Source: a virus. From it: a stretch of DNA of 34,270 bases. Shown one piece after another: positions 6,623-13,312 of the stretch (positions are counted from its first letter, which is position 1; the number at the start of each line of letters is the position of its first letter). The DNA is taken from the IMG/VR virus record IMGVR_UViG_3300050821_006405, positions 1 to 34,270 of that record; one strand, written 5' to 3'. A model generated the notes under the pieces. The model was given only the letters and a program-made list of their open reading frames with translations. It was not told where the DNA came from and made no database searches. Made by a program: the position numbers and the translations under genes.

Positions 6623-7528
6623 ATGAACGTACCTTCTAGAGATTTTAAAGTACCTTCTAGAGATTTCAAAGGAATATGGATTCCCGCAAATGTATGGCTT
6701 GATAATCGGTTAACCTATTTCGAAAGATGTCTTCTTTCCGAAATTCATTCCCTCGATGGCGAAAAAGGTTGTTTTGCATCTAACGAATACTTATGTGAAT
6801 TTTTTAACGAACGAGAAAGAAAAATTCAGGAAGGTATAGCCAAGCTTAAAGAACTAGGTTATTTATACCAGGAATCTTTCGACGGCAGAATTCGAGTTTT
6901 GCGAACATGTTTAAACCCCAAAAATGACAAATCATTATTTAACACCTCTGAGGTGCGGAATTCCGCACCTCTGACCTGTCAAAATCCGCACCCCTCACAT
7001 ATTATATATAACAAAGGAGATAGCAAAGAACAGCAACACGATGCTGCTGCTTTTTCAAACTCATCACATCCGGAACAAAAGGACCATTCCAAGCCACAAA
7101 AAATACCCATTAGCAAATCAAAGCCAAAAGAAGAGCCAATTCACGAGATCCTCGAAAAAGTGCATATTCCACTCAAAGATAAAATTGAGATTACACGGAG
7201 ATATTCCGCTGATGCCGTTAAAAACGCAATAGAATGGGCCACAAGCCCGCAAACTAAAATTAAAGAGTCTTTGGTCCAGGCGATTAAATGGGCGTGTCAG
7301 AACAAGCCAGAAGTGCCAAAAAACAAAGGTGATGAAATTTCAGCGAATAAAGCCTATGCTAAAAAGTTTGATGGGAAGAAAAAGGGAAGTATTACTGTCA
7401 ATGTGTTAAATGATTGCGTCGAAATAGATTACGGTACTCCATATAAATTGCCATTGATCATCTCTTACGGAGACAAAGCTTTTAAAGAACAATTGGAAAG
7501 CGCCTTAAGAAAATGTCAGGTGTTTTAG
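6623..7528 (+). CDS. Replication initiator-like protein (winged-helix N-terminus)
   Basis: A 301-residue protein. Residues about 17-95 (GIWIPANVWLDNRLTYFERC, then FNERERKIQEGIAKLKELGYLYQ) match the winged-helix N-terminal domain of phage and plasmid replication initiators/organisers. A Lys/Pro/Ser-rich linker (about 125-175) follows, then a C-terminal region with SLVQAIKWACQNKPEVP, similar to the DnaT/DnaD-type tails of phage replication proteins. ATG 6623 has GGAGTAGG upstream, and a TTGACA (6565-6570) with a poor -10 lies in the leader. The N-terminus encodes VPSRDFK twice from a 21-bp tandem repeat. A palindrome and repeats inside the gene (6943-7019) suggest that it carries its own origin, as lambda O does. 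No helicase or polymerase is visible, so host replication proteins must be recruited. Confidence 0.7.
   Translation: MNVPSRDFKVPSRDFKGIWIPANVWLDNRLTYFERCLLSEIHSLDGEKGCFASNEYLCEFFNERERKIQEGIAKLKELGYLYQESFDGRIRVLRTCLNPKNDKSLFNTSEVRNSAPLTCQNPHPSHIIYNKGDSKEQQHDAAAFSNSSHPEQKDHSKPQKIPISKSKPKEEPIHEILEKVHIPLKDKIEITRRYSADAVKNAIEWATSPQTKIKESLVQAIKWACQNKPEVPKNKGDEISANKAYAKKFDGKKKGSITVNVLNDCVEIDYGTPYKLPLIISYGDKAFKEQLESALRKCQVF
6629..6670 (+). repeat. 21-bp in-frame tandem repeat
   Basis: Two adjacent 21-base copies (6629-6649, 6650-6670) differing at one base (GATTTTAAA versus GATTTCAAA), each encoding VPSRDFK at the N-terminus of the initiator. Likely a recent slippage duplication; being in frame it only lengthens the N-terminus. 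Confidence 0.85.
6943..7019. other. Candidate replication origin within the initiator gene
   Basis: A perfect 22-bp palindrome (6950-6971, centred on GGAATTCC) is preceded by CACCTC-T-GAGGTG (6943-6955). The heptamer CCGCACC occurs at 6963-6969 and 6986-6992 and inverted at 6952-6958. Immediately downstream is an A+T-only stretch (ATATTATATATAA, 6999-7011) suited to strand opening. Iterons plus an A+T-rich element in the middle of the initiator gene is the arrangement of lambdoid origins. Function is inferred. Confidence 0.55.
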
Positions 7529-7972
7529 ATGAAAATTGAACTGATATTGCCGATCAAGACAGTCAGCGAAGCTAATATTTCTGAGCATTGGACTAAAGCC
7601 AGCAAAAGGCATAGACAGCAACAGCAAATAGTAAGGCTAGCGTTCATTACCCATAAAACGCACATATCTTTGCCGTGCTGCGTTAAAATGACCAGGCTGG
7701 CACCTAACTACCTTGACGAAGATGACAACCTCAGAATGGCCTTAAAATGGGTAAAAGACGAAGTTAGCGAATGTATCTCGGACATGCCCAAAAGTTTTTA
7801 CTTTCAAAAGGGAAAACTTAGGCAACTGAAAGGAAGGCATGATGACGACAAGCGGATTAAATGGGAATACGCACAGGAAAAAAGCAATATTCGCAGGGTT
7901 AAGATTGAGATAACTTTTGAGGATGACAAATGTTGCGCTCAAGAATCTCAAGACGAGACTTTAAATCCATGA
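7529..7972 (+). CDS. rusA: RusA-like Holliday junction resolvase
   Basis: A 147-residue protein beginning directly after the initiator stop. Motifs fit the RusA family: the N-terminal strand LILPIKTVSEAN, the acidic DEDDNLRMALKWVKDEV (66-82), equivalent to the catalytic D-x-DN-x-KA-x-KD region, and a C-terminal DDDKRIKWEYAQEK (108-121), equivalent to the second acidic motif. RusA enzymes cut four-way junctions left by recombination and replication, matching the annealing and exonuclease genes in this genome. Residues after about 130 (FEDDKCCAQESQDETLNP) are a non-conserved tail. The 3' end overlaps the leftward gene at 7899-8117 by 74 bases. Confidence 0.8.
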   Translation: MKIELILPIKTVSEANISEHWTKASKRHRQQQQIVRLAFITHKTHISLPCCVKMTRLAPNYLDEDDNLRMALKWVKDEVSECISDMPKSFYFQKGKLRQLKGRHDDDKRIKWEYAQEKSNIRRVKIEITFEDDKCCAQESQDETLNP

Positions 7973-8117
7973 TTTCTTTGACCAATTTTCCGTTTTCGGC
8001 GAATAGCTTTTTACGGACTTTGTCATTAGAGAGCTTAACCTCTTGGATTTTCTTATGCATTGCTTCGATTTCGCTTTCTTCTTCAGTTTTGAAGAAATCA
8101 AGCTGTATTGCCATCAT
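7899..8117 (-). CDS. Small coiled-coil protein, leftward
   Basis: A 72-residue ORF with a strong GGAGG seven bases before ATG 8117. MAIQLDFFKTEEE is followed by a long Lys/Glu/Leu heptad-like helix (SNDKVRKKLFAENGKLVKEI; LKSRLEILERNIC), predicted coiled coil. This pattern recalls a small phage protein family of unknown function, which supports the strand choice over the alternative + strand frame. It lies antisense to the last 74 bases of the RusA-like gene and diverges from the gene at 8180. Confidence 0.65.
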   Translation of the reverse strand: MMAIQLDFFKTEEESEIEAMHKKIQEVKLSNDKVRKKLFAENGKLVKEIMDLKSRLEILERNICHPQKLSQS

Positions 8118-8179
8118 TTCGCCACCTCCGGCGAAGAGTGTGTAGATTATTTACGAAAAAAACAAGTAAAATAAAAACT

Positions 8180-8422
8180 ATGAAATGGTATAAGAAATTT
8201 ATGGAATATGAGATCGACGAAGAAAAACAATATAAAGACAGAATTCAAGAGCTAAAAAATCTTATAGATCAAGCATTAGAAAGTTATGCAATTCTCGACA
8301 TAATTTGCGAAAAATTACAAGTAGATTCTTTTCATAAAGCTTCAAAAAGAGAATTGCTCTTTTACATACACAAACGCATTGATGAAAACAGAATCTTATT
8401 AGCTGAACTAAGGGGGGAATGA
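8180..8422 (+). CDS. Hypothetical charged helical protein
   Basis: An 80-residue protein (MKWYKKFMEYEIDEEKQYKD...). The frame is open further upstream to an ATG at 8108, but that would overlap the leftward gene's start and its Arg-rich N-terminus looks non-native, so ATG 8180 is preferred; no clear ribosome-binding site is visible for either. Mostly helical with heptad-like Leu spacing. Ends by ATGA overlap with the next gene. Function unknown. Confidence 0.55.
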   Translation: MKWYKKFMEYEIDEEKQYKDRIQELKNLIDQALESYAILDIICEKLQVDSFHKASKRELLFYIHKRIDENRILLAELRGE

Positions 8423-8676
8423 TGGAATCTGATTTAGATGATCCAGAAAAATTCGATAAAATCGAATCAAAAGCAGGAATATGCTATAAGCCAAAAAATT
8501 ATCCTGGTCCCATTGCTATAGATATTAAACCATCCGAAGAATGCAAAGAATATCACGAAAATTCTACGGTAGAAGTTGAATGGTGTGGAATTTTAAGATC
8601 CAAAACTTCAGATGGAAGAACTGTTAACATAGCAGAGGAACTAAATCGTCTAGAAAGAGAAAAAAATAATGATTGA
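8419..8676 (+). CDS. Hypothetical acidic protein
   Basis: An 85-residue protein (MMESDLDDPEKFDKIESKAG...) starting by ATGA overlap with AGGGGGGA as ribosome-binding site. Acidic N-terminus, a central GPIAIDIKPSEECKEYHENS and WCGILRSKTSDGR, suggesting a small beta domain. Its last 8 bases overlap the ParB-like gene, so it is probably co-translated with it. Family not recognised. Confidence 0.6.
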   Translation: MMESDLDDPEKFDKIESKAGICYKPKNYPGPIAIDIKPSEECKEYHENSTVEVEWCGILRSKTSDGRTVNIAEELNRLEREKNND

Positions 8677-9145
8677 GTGGAAATTGCAAACGATACCGAT
8701 CAAGGATCTCAAGCCTCATCCCAAAAATCCTAGGCAGATCAATAAAGAGCAGCTTCAGCACTTGACTAACTTGATTGCTAAATTTGGGTTGATAGATAAG
8801 CCGATCATTAATTTAGATATGACCATTATTGGCGGCCATCAGCGCGTCAAGATCTTGAAGAAGATGAAGACAAAGGAAGTTGAATGCTGGGTTCCGAATC
8901 AACAGCTTTCGCAAGAAGATATAGACCATCTTTGCATCGGACTTAATCTTAATCGTGGAGAATTTGACTATGACATTCTTGCAAATGAGTGGAACGTATT
9001 AGATTTATTGAAATATGGATTTATGGAGGATCAGTTACTGGGATCAAACCAAGCTGATATTTTAGGGGATGCTTCAGAAGAAGATGAAGAGCAGAGTAAT
9101 AAAAAATGCGAGATGTGTGGGCAAAAAATAAAAAAGAAAGTATGA
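8669..9145 (+). CDS. ParB/sulfiredoxin-fold protein with C-terminal zinc-ribbon-like tail
   Basis: A 158-residue protein. Residues 5-95 carry the ParB/Srx N-terminal signatures: IPIKDLKPHPKNPRQI (9-24), LIAKFGLIDKPIINLD and IIGGHQRVKIL (53-63), the nucleotide-binding/nuclease-like GGHxR box. In many phages this domain is fused to a DNA methyltransferase; here no methyltransferase follows. The tail has CEMCGQKIKKK (147-157), a CxxC half-knuckle typical of the N-terminal end of some such modules, and it may be a truncated relic or a dimeric zinc site. Role could be DNA binding, modification or replication; not resolved. Confidence 0.75.
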   Translation: MIEWKLQTIPIKDLKPHPKNPRQINKEQLQHLTNLIAKFGLIDKPIINLDMTIIGGHQRVKILKKMKTKEVECWVPNQQLSQEDIDHLCIGLNLNRGEFDYDILANEWNVLDLLKYGFMEDQLLGSNQADILGDASEEDEEQSNKKCEMCGQKIKKKV

Positions 9146-9176
9146 ATGATCATGGAATAAATCAAAGGAGGCCCAT

Positions 9177-9650
9177 ATGTTAAGCTCAATCGGCAATGTA
9201 CGTCAGCATGTTGTTACTTTGGCTAATCATACTCTAAATCATCCTCACTTCCTCGGACGGATGATTTCGTGGGGAGTATTGTATGGAGCTCTCTATTATC
9301 TATCGAAGCGAATTTATACTTACGCATATCCAAAAATACAAGGGTATCTAAAAACAACAGCAGCAAAAGAAAGACAAGTTAAGGTTGTAGATGTAGCAAA
9401 AGAGGTGCTTTGCGCAAAATGCAATACCGAATTTACCAAAGCACTGAAAAAAGATGAAAATGCTGCGCCGTTAAAACCTGCTCCAGATATCATTGAGAAA
9501 GAAAAAACAGCAGAAAAGCCAGTTGAGCAAGACCATGACGAACAAGAAGAAACTAAAGAAAAGCCTGTTAAAGAAAACGATAAGCCTTTTGTAGATGCAC
9601 AGAAAGAAGATGCGAGTAAAAAAAAAACAGGTTATTGGCCCTTCACATAA
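9177..9650 (+). CDS. Membrane-anchored protein with charged C-terminal tail
   Basis: A 157-residue protein with a strong AAAGGAGG site before ATG 9177. Residues about 28-43 (RMISWGVLYGALYYLS) look like a transmembrane or membrane-associated helix, followed by a basic amphipathic stretch, a CAKC pair (79-82), and a long disordered tail rich in Glu, Lys and Pro with PVEQ/KPVKE repeats. First gene of the small-gene accessory cluster. It might localise phage DNA or proteins to the membrane; that is inference only. Confidence 0.6.
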   Translation: MLSSIGNVRQHVVTLANHTLNHPHFLGRMISWGVLYGALYYLSKRIYTYAYPKIQGYLKTTAAKERQVKVVDVAKEVLCAKCNTEFTKALKKDENAAPLKPAPDIIEKEKTAEKPVEQDHDEQEETKEKPVKENDKPFVDAQKEDASKKKTGYWPFT

Positions 9651-9723
9651 ATCAGAAATAGATAAGCCATGGGAATTTGTCTTCGGTGATGATCTAGGAT
9701 ATATCGACGAGGATTTTATTTAA
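9610..9723 (+). CDS. 37-residue acidic-tailed small protein
   Basis: ORF MRVKKKQVIGPSHKSEIDKP... ending LGYIDEDFI, in the +1 frame relative to the preceding gene and overlapping its last 41 bases. AGAAAGAAG immediately precedes the ATG as a weak ribosome-binding site. The basic start and acidic aromatic end (PWEFVFGDDLGYID) read like a real protein rather than a chance frame. Function unknown. Confidence 0.4.
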   Translation: MRVKKKQVIGPSHKSEIDKPWEFVFGDDLGYIDEDFI

Positions 9724-9726
9724 TAA

Positions 9727-9879
9727 ATGAAAATGAATCATAATTGGTTATTTCTATCGGTCATGTTTCTCATTATCTTGCCGCCGGGGATATATCGATT
9801 TAGGCATCCAGAAAAAACAGAGACAGAATTATTTTTAGATTTTTTCGAATCTTATAGGGAGTTTTTTAGCAGTTGGTAA
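9727..9879 (+). CDS. Small membrane protein
   Basis: 50 residues (MKMNHNWLFLSVMFLIILPP...) beginning three bases after the previous stop. Residues 7-21 are a short hydrophobic segment, followed by basic RFRHPEK and an acidic/aromatic tail ending FFSSW. Could be inner-membrane or a signal-anchor peptide. No strong ribosome-binding site, so translation may depend on the upstream gene. Confidence 0.45.
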   Translation: MKMNHNWLFLSVMFLIILPPGIYRFRHPEKTETELFLDFFESYREFFSSW

Positions 9880-9912
9880 CAAAACGTAACCGACTCAAAT
9901 GGATGCCATTGA

Positions 9913-10137
9913 ATGAAATTAGAAGATAGCGAAACTTGGATTCAAGTTGAAGATCGTTTACCGGATGTTTTTGCTGGCAAATTCAGAGTGAGAAAGAGGG
10001 ATGGAATTGAAATGGATGCTTTCTATTATGCGGACAAAATGGCTTGGACAGCTTTTTACGGATGCAAACTTAGCCACTGGTGGGATGCACACGGTACTCA
10101 TGATAGATTAGATGATGTAACGCATTGGAAAAGATGA
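9913..10137 (+). CDS. DUF551-like protein
   Basis: A 74-residue protein with the DUF551 pattern: N-terminal WIQVEDRLPD (9-18), a middle beta region (FRVRKRDGIEMDAFYYADK) and the C-terminal VTHWKR (69-74), matching the family's VTHWxPLP ending but stopping early. Such proteins are common in phage accessory regions; their function is unknown. Ends by ATGA overlap with the next gene. Confidence 0.7.
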   Translation: MKLEDSETWIQVEDRLPDVFAGKFRVRKRDGIEMDAFYYADKMAWTAFYGCKLSHWWDAHGTHDRLDDVTHWKR

Positions 10138-10403
10138 ATAAAGTAAAAGAATTTTCTTGTTGTAATGGTCATCAATTTAATAATAATGAAGTAAAAGAAT
10201 GGAAGGGAGGTGCTTCAGTATGCCCATTTTGCTGGTCAAATGGTTTTAGAAATAAAATGATGAATCCGATGATCCCAAATCCAAAACCATCATTTGAAGA
10301 AATTTCTAAGCAAATGCTTATTAATGCAGAAATTCTCATGAAGAAGATTTCTGAACATACCGATAAAGAGATTGAAAGATTGAAAAATTCCATGTCAAAT
10401 TAG
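10134..10403 (+). CDS. Small putative zinc-binding protein
   Basis: Start at ATG 10134 (89 residues), overlapping the previous stop as ATGA with GGAA upstream; an in-frame TTG at 10125 is less likely. SCCNGHQF near the N-terminus and CPFCWSNGF (residues about 31-39) suggest a zinc ribbon made of a Cys/His pair and a CxxC. The C-terminal half is helical (ISKQMLINAEILMKKISEHT). It closes this gene group before the promoter at 10482. Function unknown. Confidence 0.6.
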   Translation: MNKVKEFSCCNGHQFNNNEVKEWKGGASVCPFCWSNGFRNKMMNPMIPNPKPSFEEISKQMLINAEILMKKISEHTDKEIERLKNSMSN

Positions 10404-10481
10404 GGTACTCTCTCTTACGATAATATTACATTTTTTAAAACTTCGTGGATACCTGTTTATTTAAATTTGTTTTATTTCAGC

Positions 10482-10511
10482 TTGACACAAAGTTGATAAA
10501 TATCATATACT
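10482..10511 (+). promoter_or_regulatory. Strong sigma70-like promoter
   Basis: TTGACA (10482-10487), 18-base spacer, TATACT (10506-10511), in the 130-base gap before the gene at 10534. The transcript would start about 15 bases before the AAGGA ribosome-binding site. It should drive the accessory cluster 10534-16213 and perhaps rtcB. Confidence 0.75.
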
Positions 10512-10533
10512 CAGCGAAACAAGGATTCGAGAT

Positions 10534-10938
10534 ATGGATGAGGAAAAGATAAAAAGAGAATTTAGCGACCTGGTAGGAAAAGTGCTAACTAGCATTGAGG
10601 TCGACAAAGAAAGCAATGTGATAATATTTTCCACTGAATGTGGAAAGAATTATGTAATGTATCACGAGCAGGATTGTTGCGAATCGGCAGTCATCGAGGA
10701 TATCTGTGGGATACCTCTACAAGATCATGTTGGCAAACCAATTATCTTAGCAGAAGAAAGATCCGATTCAGCGACTAATAAAGATGATCCCGATGCTTAC
10801 TCTAGTGAATCTTTTACTTGTACATTCTACGAGCTCGCAACGCTCAGTGGAGCGACAACCATTCGGTGGTATGCATACTCCAATGGATATTATTCGGAAA
10901 GGATAGATTTTTGCGAGATATTAGCGCAACATGACTAA
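10534..10938 (+). CDS. DUF7448-like hypothetical protein
   Basis: A 134-residue protein, first after a strong promoter, with AAGGA upstream. The pattern IIFSTECGKNYVMYHEQDCC, then ESAVIEDICG, resembles a conserved phage/bacterial domain I recall as DUF7448 (H-x-Q-DCCE-x-V-x-IEDICG). The C-terminal YSNGYYSERIDF is also typical. The paired Cys and acidic residues could hold a metal, but no function is known. The family name is from memory and needs a profile search. Confidence 0.65.
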   Translation: MDEEKIKREFSDLVGKVLTSIEVDKESNVIIFSTECGKNYVMYHEQDCCESAVIEDICGIPLQDHVGKPIILAEERSDSATNKDDPDAYSSESFTCTFYELATLSGATTIRWYAYSNGYYSERIDFCEILAQHD

Positions 10939-11101
10939 AAAACTACTTAATGAAATAGAACATCCCTTTCCCAACAAAGAACTTATACTACTGCAAAAAT
11001 TACATAAAGAAGAAGTTTTGAGCAAAGAGGATATCCAAGCCATCTCAGATTTACTTCTTAAATATTTAGACCTTAGAGCGTATATTTTCCATGAAATCTA
11101 A
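10931..11101 (+). CDS. 56-residue helical protein
   Basis: MTKKLLNEIEHPFPNKELIL... overlaps the previous gene by 8 bases. Predicted all-helical with Leu/Lys/Glu (EEVLSKEDIQAISDLLLKYL). No motif recognised. Compact, co-translated small gene; function unknown. Confidence 0.5.
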   Translation: MTKKLLNEIEHPFPNKELILLQKLHKEEVLSKEDIQAISDLLLKYLDLRAYIFHEI

Positions 11102-11119
11102 CAAGAAGGAATAAAGAAC

Positions 11120-11455
11120 ATGAAAAAGATTTTATTTTTGTTATTTACCTGCTTTGTATCACTACAAGCATCTAATCTAAGAGATAAAATGTATATCTCT
11201 GAAAAGCAATTGACAGTATCAGCAGATGAATTTCACATCCACATCGGGCATAATATCTGGCTAGTATCTAATTCGATAGAGACAGACTCGTCAGGATTAT
11301 TTGTTTATGAAAACAATCTGCATCATGCTATTTCTGAATACCCGAAGGGAGTCAGATTAGAGTATGTGAAGAAATGGCAGTGTCCTTATTGTCATTACTA
11401 CTGGCCAGTAGGGAAGCCATGCGATAATGAAGATTGTCCGTCGAGGTATAAATAA
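11120..11455 (+). CDS. Secreted/periplasmic protein with C-terminal zinc ribbon
   Basis: 111 residues with a clear signal peptide (MKKILFLLFTCFVSLQA, cleavage expected near Ala17-Ser18; a lipobox is not evident) and GAAGGA upstream of ATG 11120. The mature part is beta-rich (FHIHIGHNIWLVSNSIETDS) and ends in a zinc-ribbon-like set Cys88, Cys91, Cys101 and Cys106 (CPYC and CDNEDC). Export makes it a candidate for altering the host envelope or excluding other phages; this is inference. Stop overlaps the next ATG by one base (TAATG). Confidence 0.65.
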   Translation: MKKILFLLFTCFVSLQASNLRDKMYISEKQLTVSADEFHIHIGHNIWLVSNSIETDSSGLFVYENNLHHAISEYPKGVRLEYVKKWQCPYCHYYWPVGKPCDNEDCPSRYK

Positions 11456-11856
11456 TGCAAATAGATGGATGGAATGTCAGAACTGACAAAAATGGGAATT
11501 TTCTTAGACAAAGCCGAGAAAATCCAAACGAATATATTATTACAATTTTAAATAGATATGCGATAGACATTGAACTTTTAAAAGAAGAAATAGATAAGAT
11601 TCCTAAAGAAGACCTTGAAAAAACTTTAATAGGAATTATAAAAGATTCAATATATAAAGCACCAAAAATGCCATTGGGAACAATGAAATCACATCCACAG
11701 CCACAAAAAAAACTTACTGTAGAACAAGTTAAAGAGTTAATATTCTTATTGGATGCAAACCACAACATGATGAAAAAATGCTTTGATATTTATTTGGAAG
11801 GTCATTCTAAATACATGCAGAAACTCACTGAGCACTTTTTAGATGAAAGATTTTAA
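11455..11856 (+). CDS. Hypothetical protein
   Basis: 133 residues starting in the TAATG junction. MQIDGWNVRTDKNGNFLRQS begins a small beta-like part; the rest is helical and charged (IELLKEEIDKIPKEDLEKTL; LTVEQVKELIFLLDANHNMM). No Cys cluster, signal peptide or known motif. Function not recognised. Confidence 0.6.
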   Translation: MQIDGWNVRTDKNGNFLRQSRENPNEYIITILNRYAIDIELLKEEIDKIPKEDLEKTLIGIIKDSIYKAPKMPLGTMKSHPQPQKKLTVEQVKELIFLLDANHNMMKKCFDIYLEGHSKYMQKLTEHFLDERF

Positions 11857-11857
11857 T

Positions 11858-12013
11858 ATGATAGATAACATTGAAAAACACCTTATATATTTAGCGATAT
11901 CATTATTAATTATTGCATATCGTTTTGAAATTGATATTTTAGCTGGCATATCGGCAGGAATTTTTTTGGGATTGAGCATGCCTAAATTAAATTATTTCAA
12001 GAAATATAAATGA
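11858..12013 (+). CDS. Small membrane protein (two hydrophobic segments)
   Basis: 51 residues (MIDNIEKHLIYLAISLLIIA...). Hydrophobic segments at about 8-20 and 27-41 with a Lys/Tyr-rich end (YFKKYK). Begins two bases after the previous stop and overlaps the next gene as ATGA. A hairpin membrane peptide of this size could be holin-like, but there is no neighbouring endolysin, so no role is assigned. Confidence 0.5.
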   Translation: MIDNIEKHLIYLAISLLIIAYRFEIDILAGISAGIFLGLSMPKLNYFKKYK

Positions 12014-12255
12014 AAGAAAAATCAAAATCTCTCACATGTTTTTATTGCGGGATTTATCATCCACATGTCGAGGCTCAAGGAATGTTATATTGCCCTAACG
12101 CATTGTGTAGTGGGCCCGGTGGCTCGTGGTTTCGTAGCAAACTAGATAGCTATGAAGAGATAAACTCTAGTGAGCATACTGTCAAAGAGGATGAATGGCT
12201 AAAAAAAGGGATAATTAATAACAAAAATAATGGTATAGAAAGGGACTATTTTTAA
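12010..12255 (+). CDS. Small zinc-ribbon protein
   Basis: 81 residues with Cys10-x2-Cys13 (CFYC) and Cys28-x4-Cys33 (CPNALC), consistent with one zinc ribbon in the first 40 residues, followed by a charged tail. ATGA overlap with the preceding gene, TAATG junction with the next. Function unknown; may bind nucleic acid or protein. Confidence 0.6.
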   Translation: MKEKSKSLTCFYCGIYHPHVEAQGMLYCPNALCSGPGGSWFRSKLDSYEEINSSEHTVKEDEWLKKGIINNKNNGIERDYF

Positions 12256-12413
12256 TGACAAAATTTAGCTGGTCAATATTTTTGCTAATTATTATTTCTA
12301 CACTTCAATTTTTTTGCGGTAATATAGAACATTCTTTTTTTATGTTATATATCGCTATTTTACTTAATTTAATTGGAATATTCGAATATGTGAGGAGGAT
12401 TTATCTAAAATGA
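12255..12413 (+). CDS. Small membrane protein (two hydrophobic segments)
   Basis: 52 residues (MTKFSWSIFLLIIISTLQFF...) with hydrophobic segments at about 5-21 and 29-45 and a basic end (YVRRIYLK). It starts in a TAATG junction and its end carries the AGGAGG ribosome-binding site of the next gene. Similar in plan to the peptide at 11858-12013, though the sequences do not look homologous. Function unknown. Confidence 0.5.
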   Translation: MTKFSWSIFLLIIISTLQFFCGNIEHSFFMLYIAILLNLIGIFEYVRRIYLK

Positions 12414-12643
12414 AATTTGCAATGCCATATGGCGAAACGATGGAGATTCGTCCCTCTAAACCTATCGATGAAGATGAAGTGGGGATAGACGAAGAAGTCG
12501 AAGGTGTAGTTTATCAAATATTCTGGAATGAAAAACCCTTACCCTGGTGCACAAATACCAGATTGCAAGCAACAGCTATCGCTTTAGGTTGCCAATGGGG
12601 AGCACTAGAAATATATAATCGGAAAAAAAATAATGGATGGTGA
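12410..12643 (+). CDS. Hypothetical protein
   Basis: 77 residues, strong GAGGAGG upstream, ATGA overlap. Acidic middle (IDEDEVGIDEEVEGVV) then VYQIFWNEKPLPWCTNTR and a C-terminal alpha part (LQATAIALGCQWGALEIYNR). Reads as a compact alpha/beta protein. Overlaps the next gene by 11 bases. No family recognised. Confidence 0.6.
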   Translation: MKFAMPYGETMEIRPSKPIDEDEVGIDEEVEGVVYQIFWNEKPLPWCTNTRLQATAIALGCQWGALEIYNRKKNNGW

Positions 12644-12944
12644 AAAAATTGAATATTCTATTGAAGAGCTTATTAATCTACCTCTTATCGATAAAATAAA
12701 GGACATGCATAAAGCAATATTAGCCAACATCGAAATAATTTTAAAAGATTCGGAAAATTGTCCTTACCCTGTCGAATATTCGCGAATGAATGGAATGGTA
12801 TATGCTTATGCTCATTGTAAGGTAATGATGGAATCTATATTGCGTTTTGAAGAACAAAGATGCGGATGTGGTTCGTGGATTGATCAAGAAAATAAGTCTA
12901 CGAGTAGTACATGTATAGATTGTAAAAGGAAGACATTAGGATGA
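12633..12944 (+). CDS. Hypothetical protein with C-terminal zinc ribbon
   Basis: 103 residues. Helical N-terminal part with a YSRMNGMVYAYAHCK segment, then Cys77-x-Cys79 (CGCGSW) and Cys94-x2-Cys97 (CIDC), a likely zinc ribbon. Overlaps both neighbours, so part of the translationally coupled small-gene series. Function unknown. Confidence 0.6.
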   Translation: MDGEKIEYSIEELINLPLIDKIKDMHKAILANIEIILKDSENCPYPVEYSRMNGMVYAYAHCKVMMESILRFEEQRCGCGSWIDQENKSTSSTCIDCKRKTLG

Positions 12945-13312
12945 GTAATGGAAAAAGATACTTTAATATGGAAGAAGCTATTAAAAATGGCAAACAATTT
13001 TATTGGGACAACTATGCACTAGATGAAGGGAGATCTGGGGGTGTAAAGTGTCCAAAATGTTTGATATGGATAGAATTTCCTAGAAAAAGAAAAAATCATC
13101 TTATGACTTGGATAAAGGATTGCGAAAATTGTGAAATAAAAGATCCATTTAGAAGAATGTGGCATCAGTTTAATAGCTGCTGTGATGATGATCAAAGAGA
13201 AATTTATAATGCTTGGCTAAGAAAGCTAAGATCTTTATCTTCAGAGTTCTCTATTGATATCCTAAGACATATTCAAGATCTTCCTTTTTTTGAAGGAGTA
13301 TCAAATGAGTAG
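12941..13312 (+). CDS. Hypothetical protein with zinc ribbon
   Basis: 123 residues. CPKC (37-40) and CENC (61-64) frame a basic loop (FPRKRKNHLMTWIK), a classical zinc-ribbon layout. The C-terminal half is helical and Arg/Glu-rich (REIYNAWLRKLRSLSSEF). Its last 8 bases overlap the resolvase gene. Possibly nucleic-acid-binding; not assigned to a family. Confidence 0.6.
   Translation: MSNGKRYFNMEEAIKNGKQFYWDNYALDEGRSGGVKCPKCLIWIEFPRKRKNHLMTWIKDCENCEIKDPFRRMWHQFNSCCDDDQREIYNAWLRKLRSLSSEFSIDILRHIQDLPFFEGVSNE

Noticed and set aside
11352-11768. Leftward 138-codon frame opposite the 11120 and 11455 genes
   Set aside because: Spans the junction of two coupled rightward genes and has a Ser/Ile/Phe-rich shadow composition with no ribosome-binding site.
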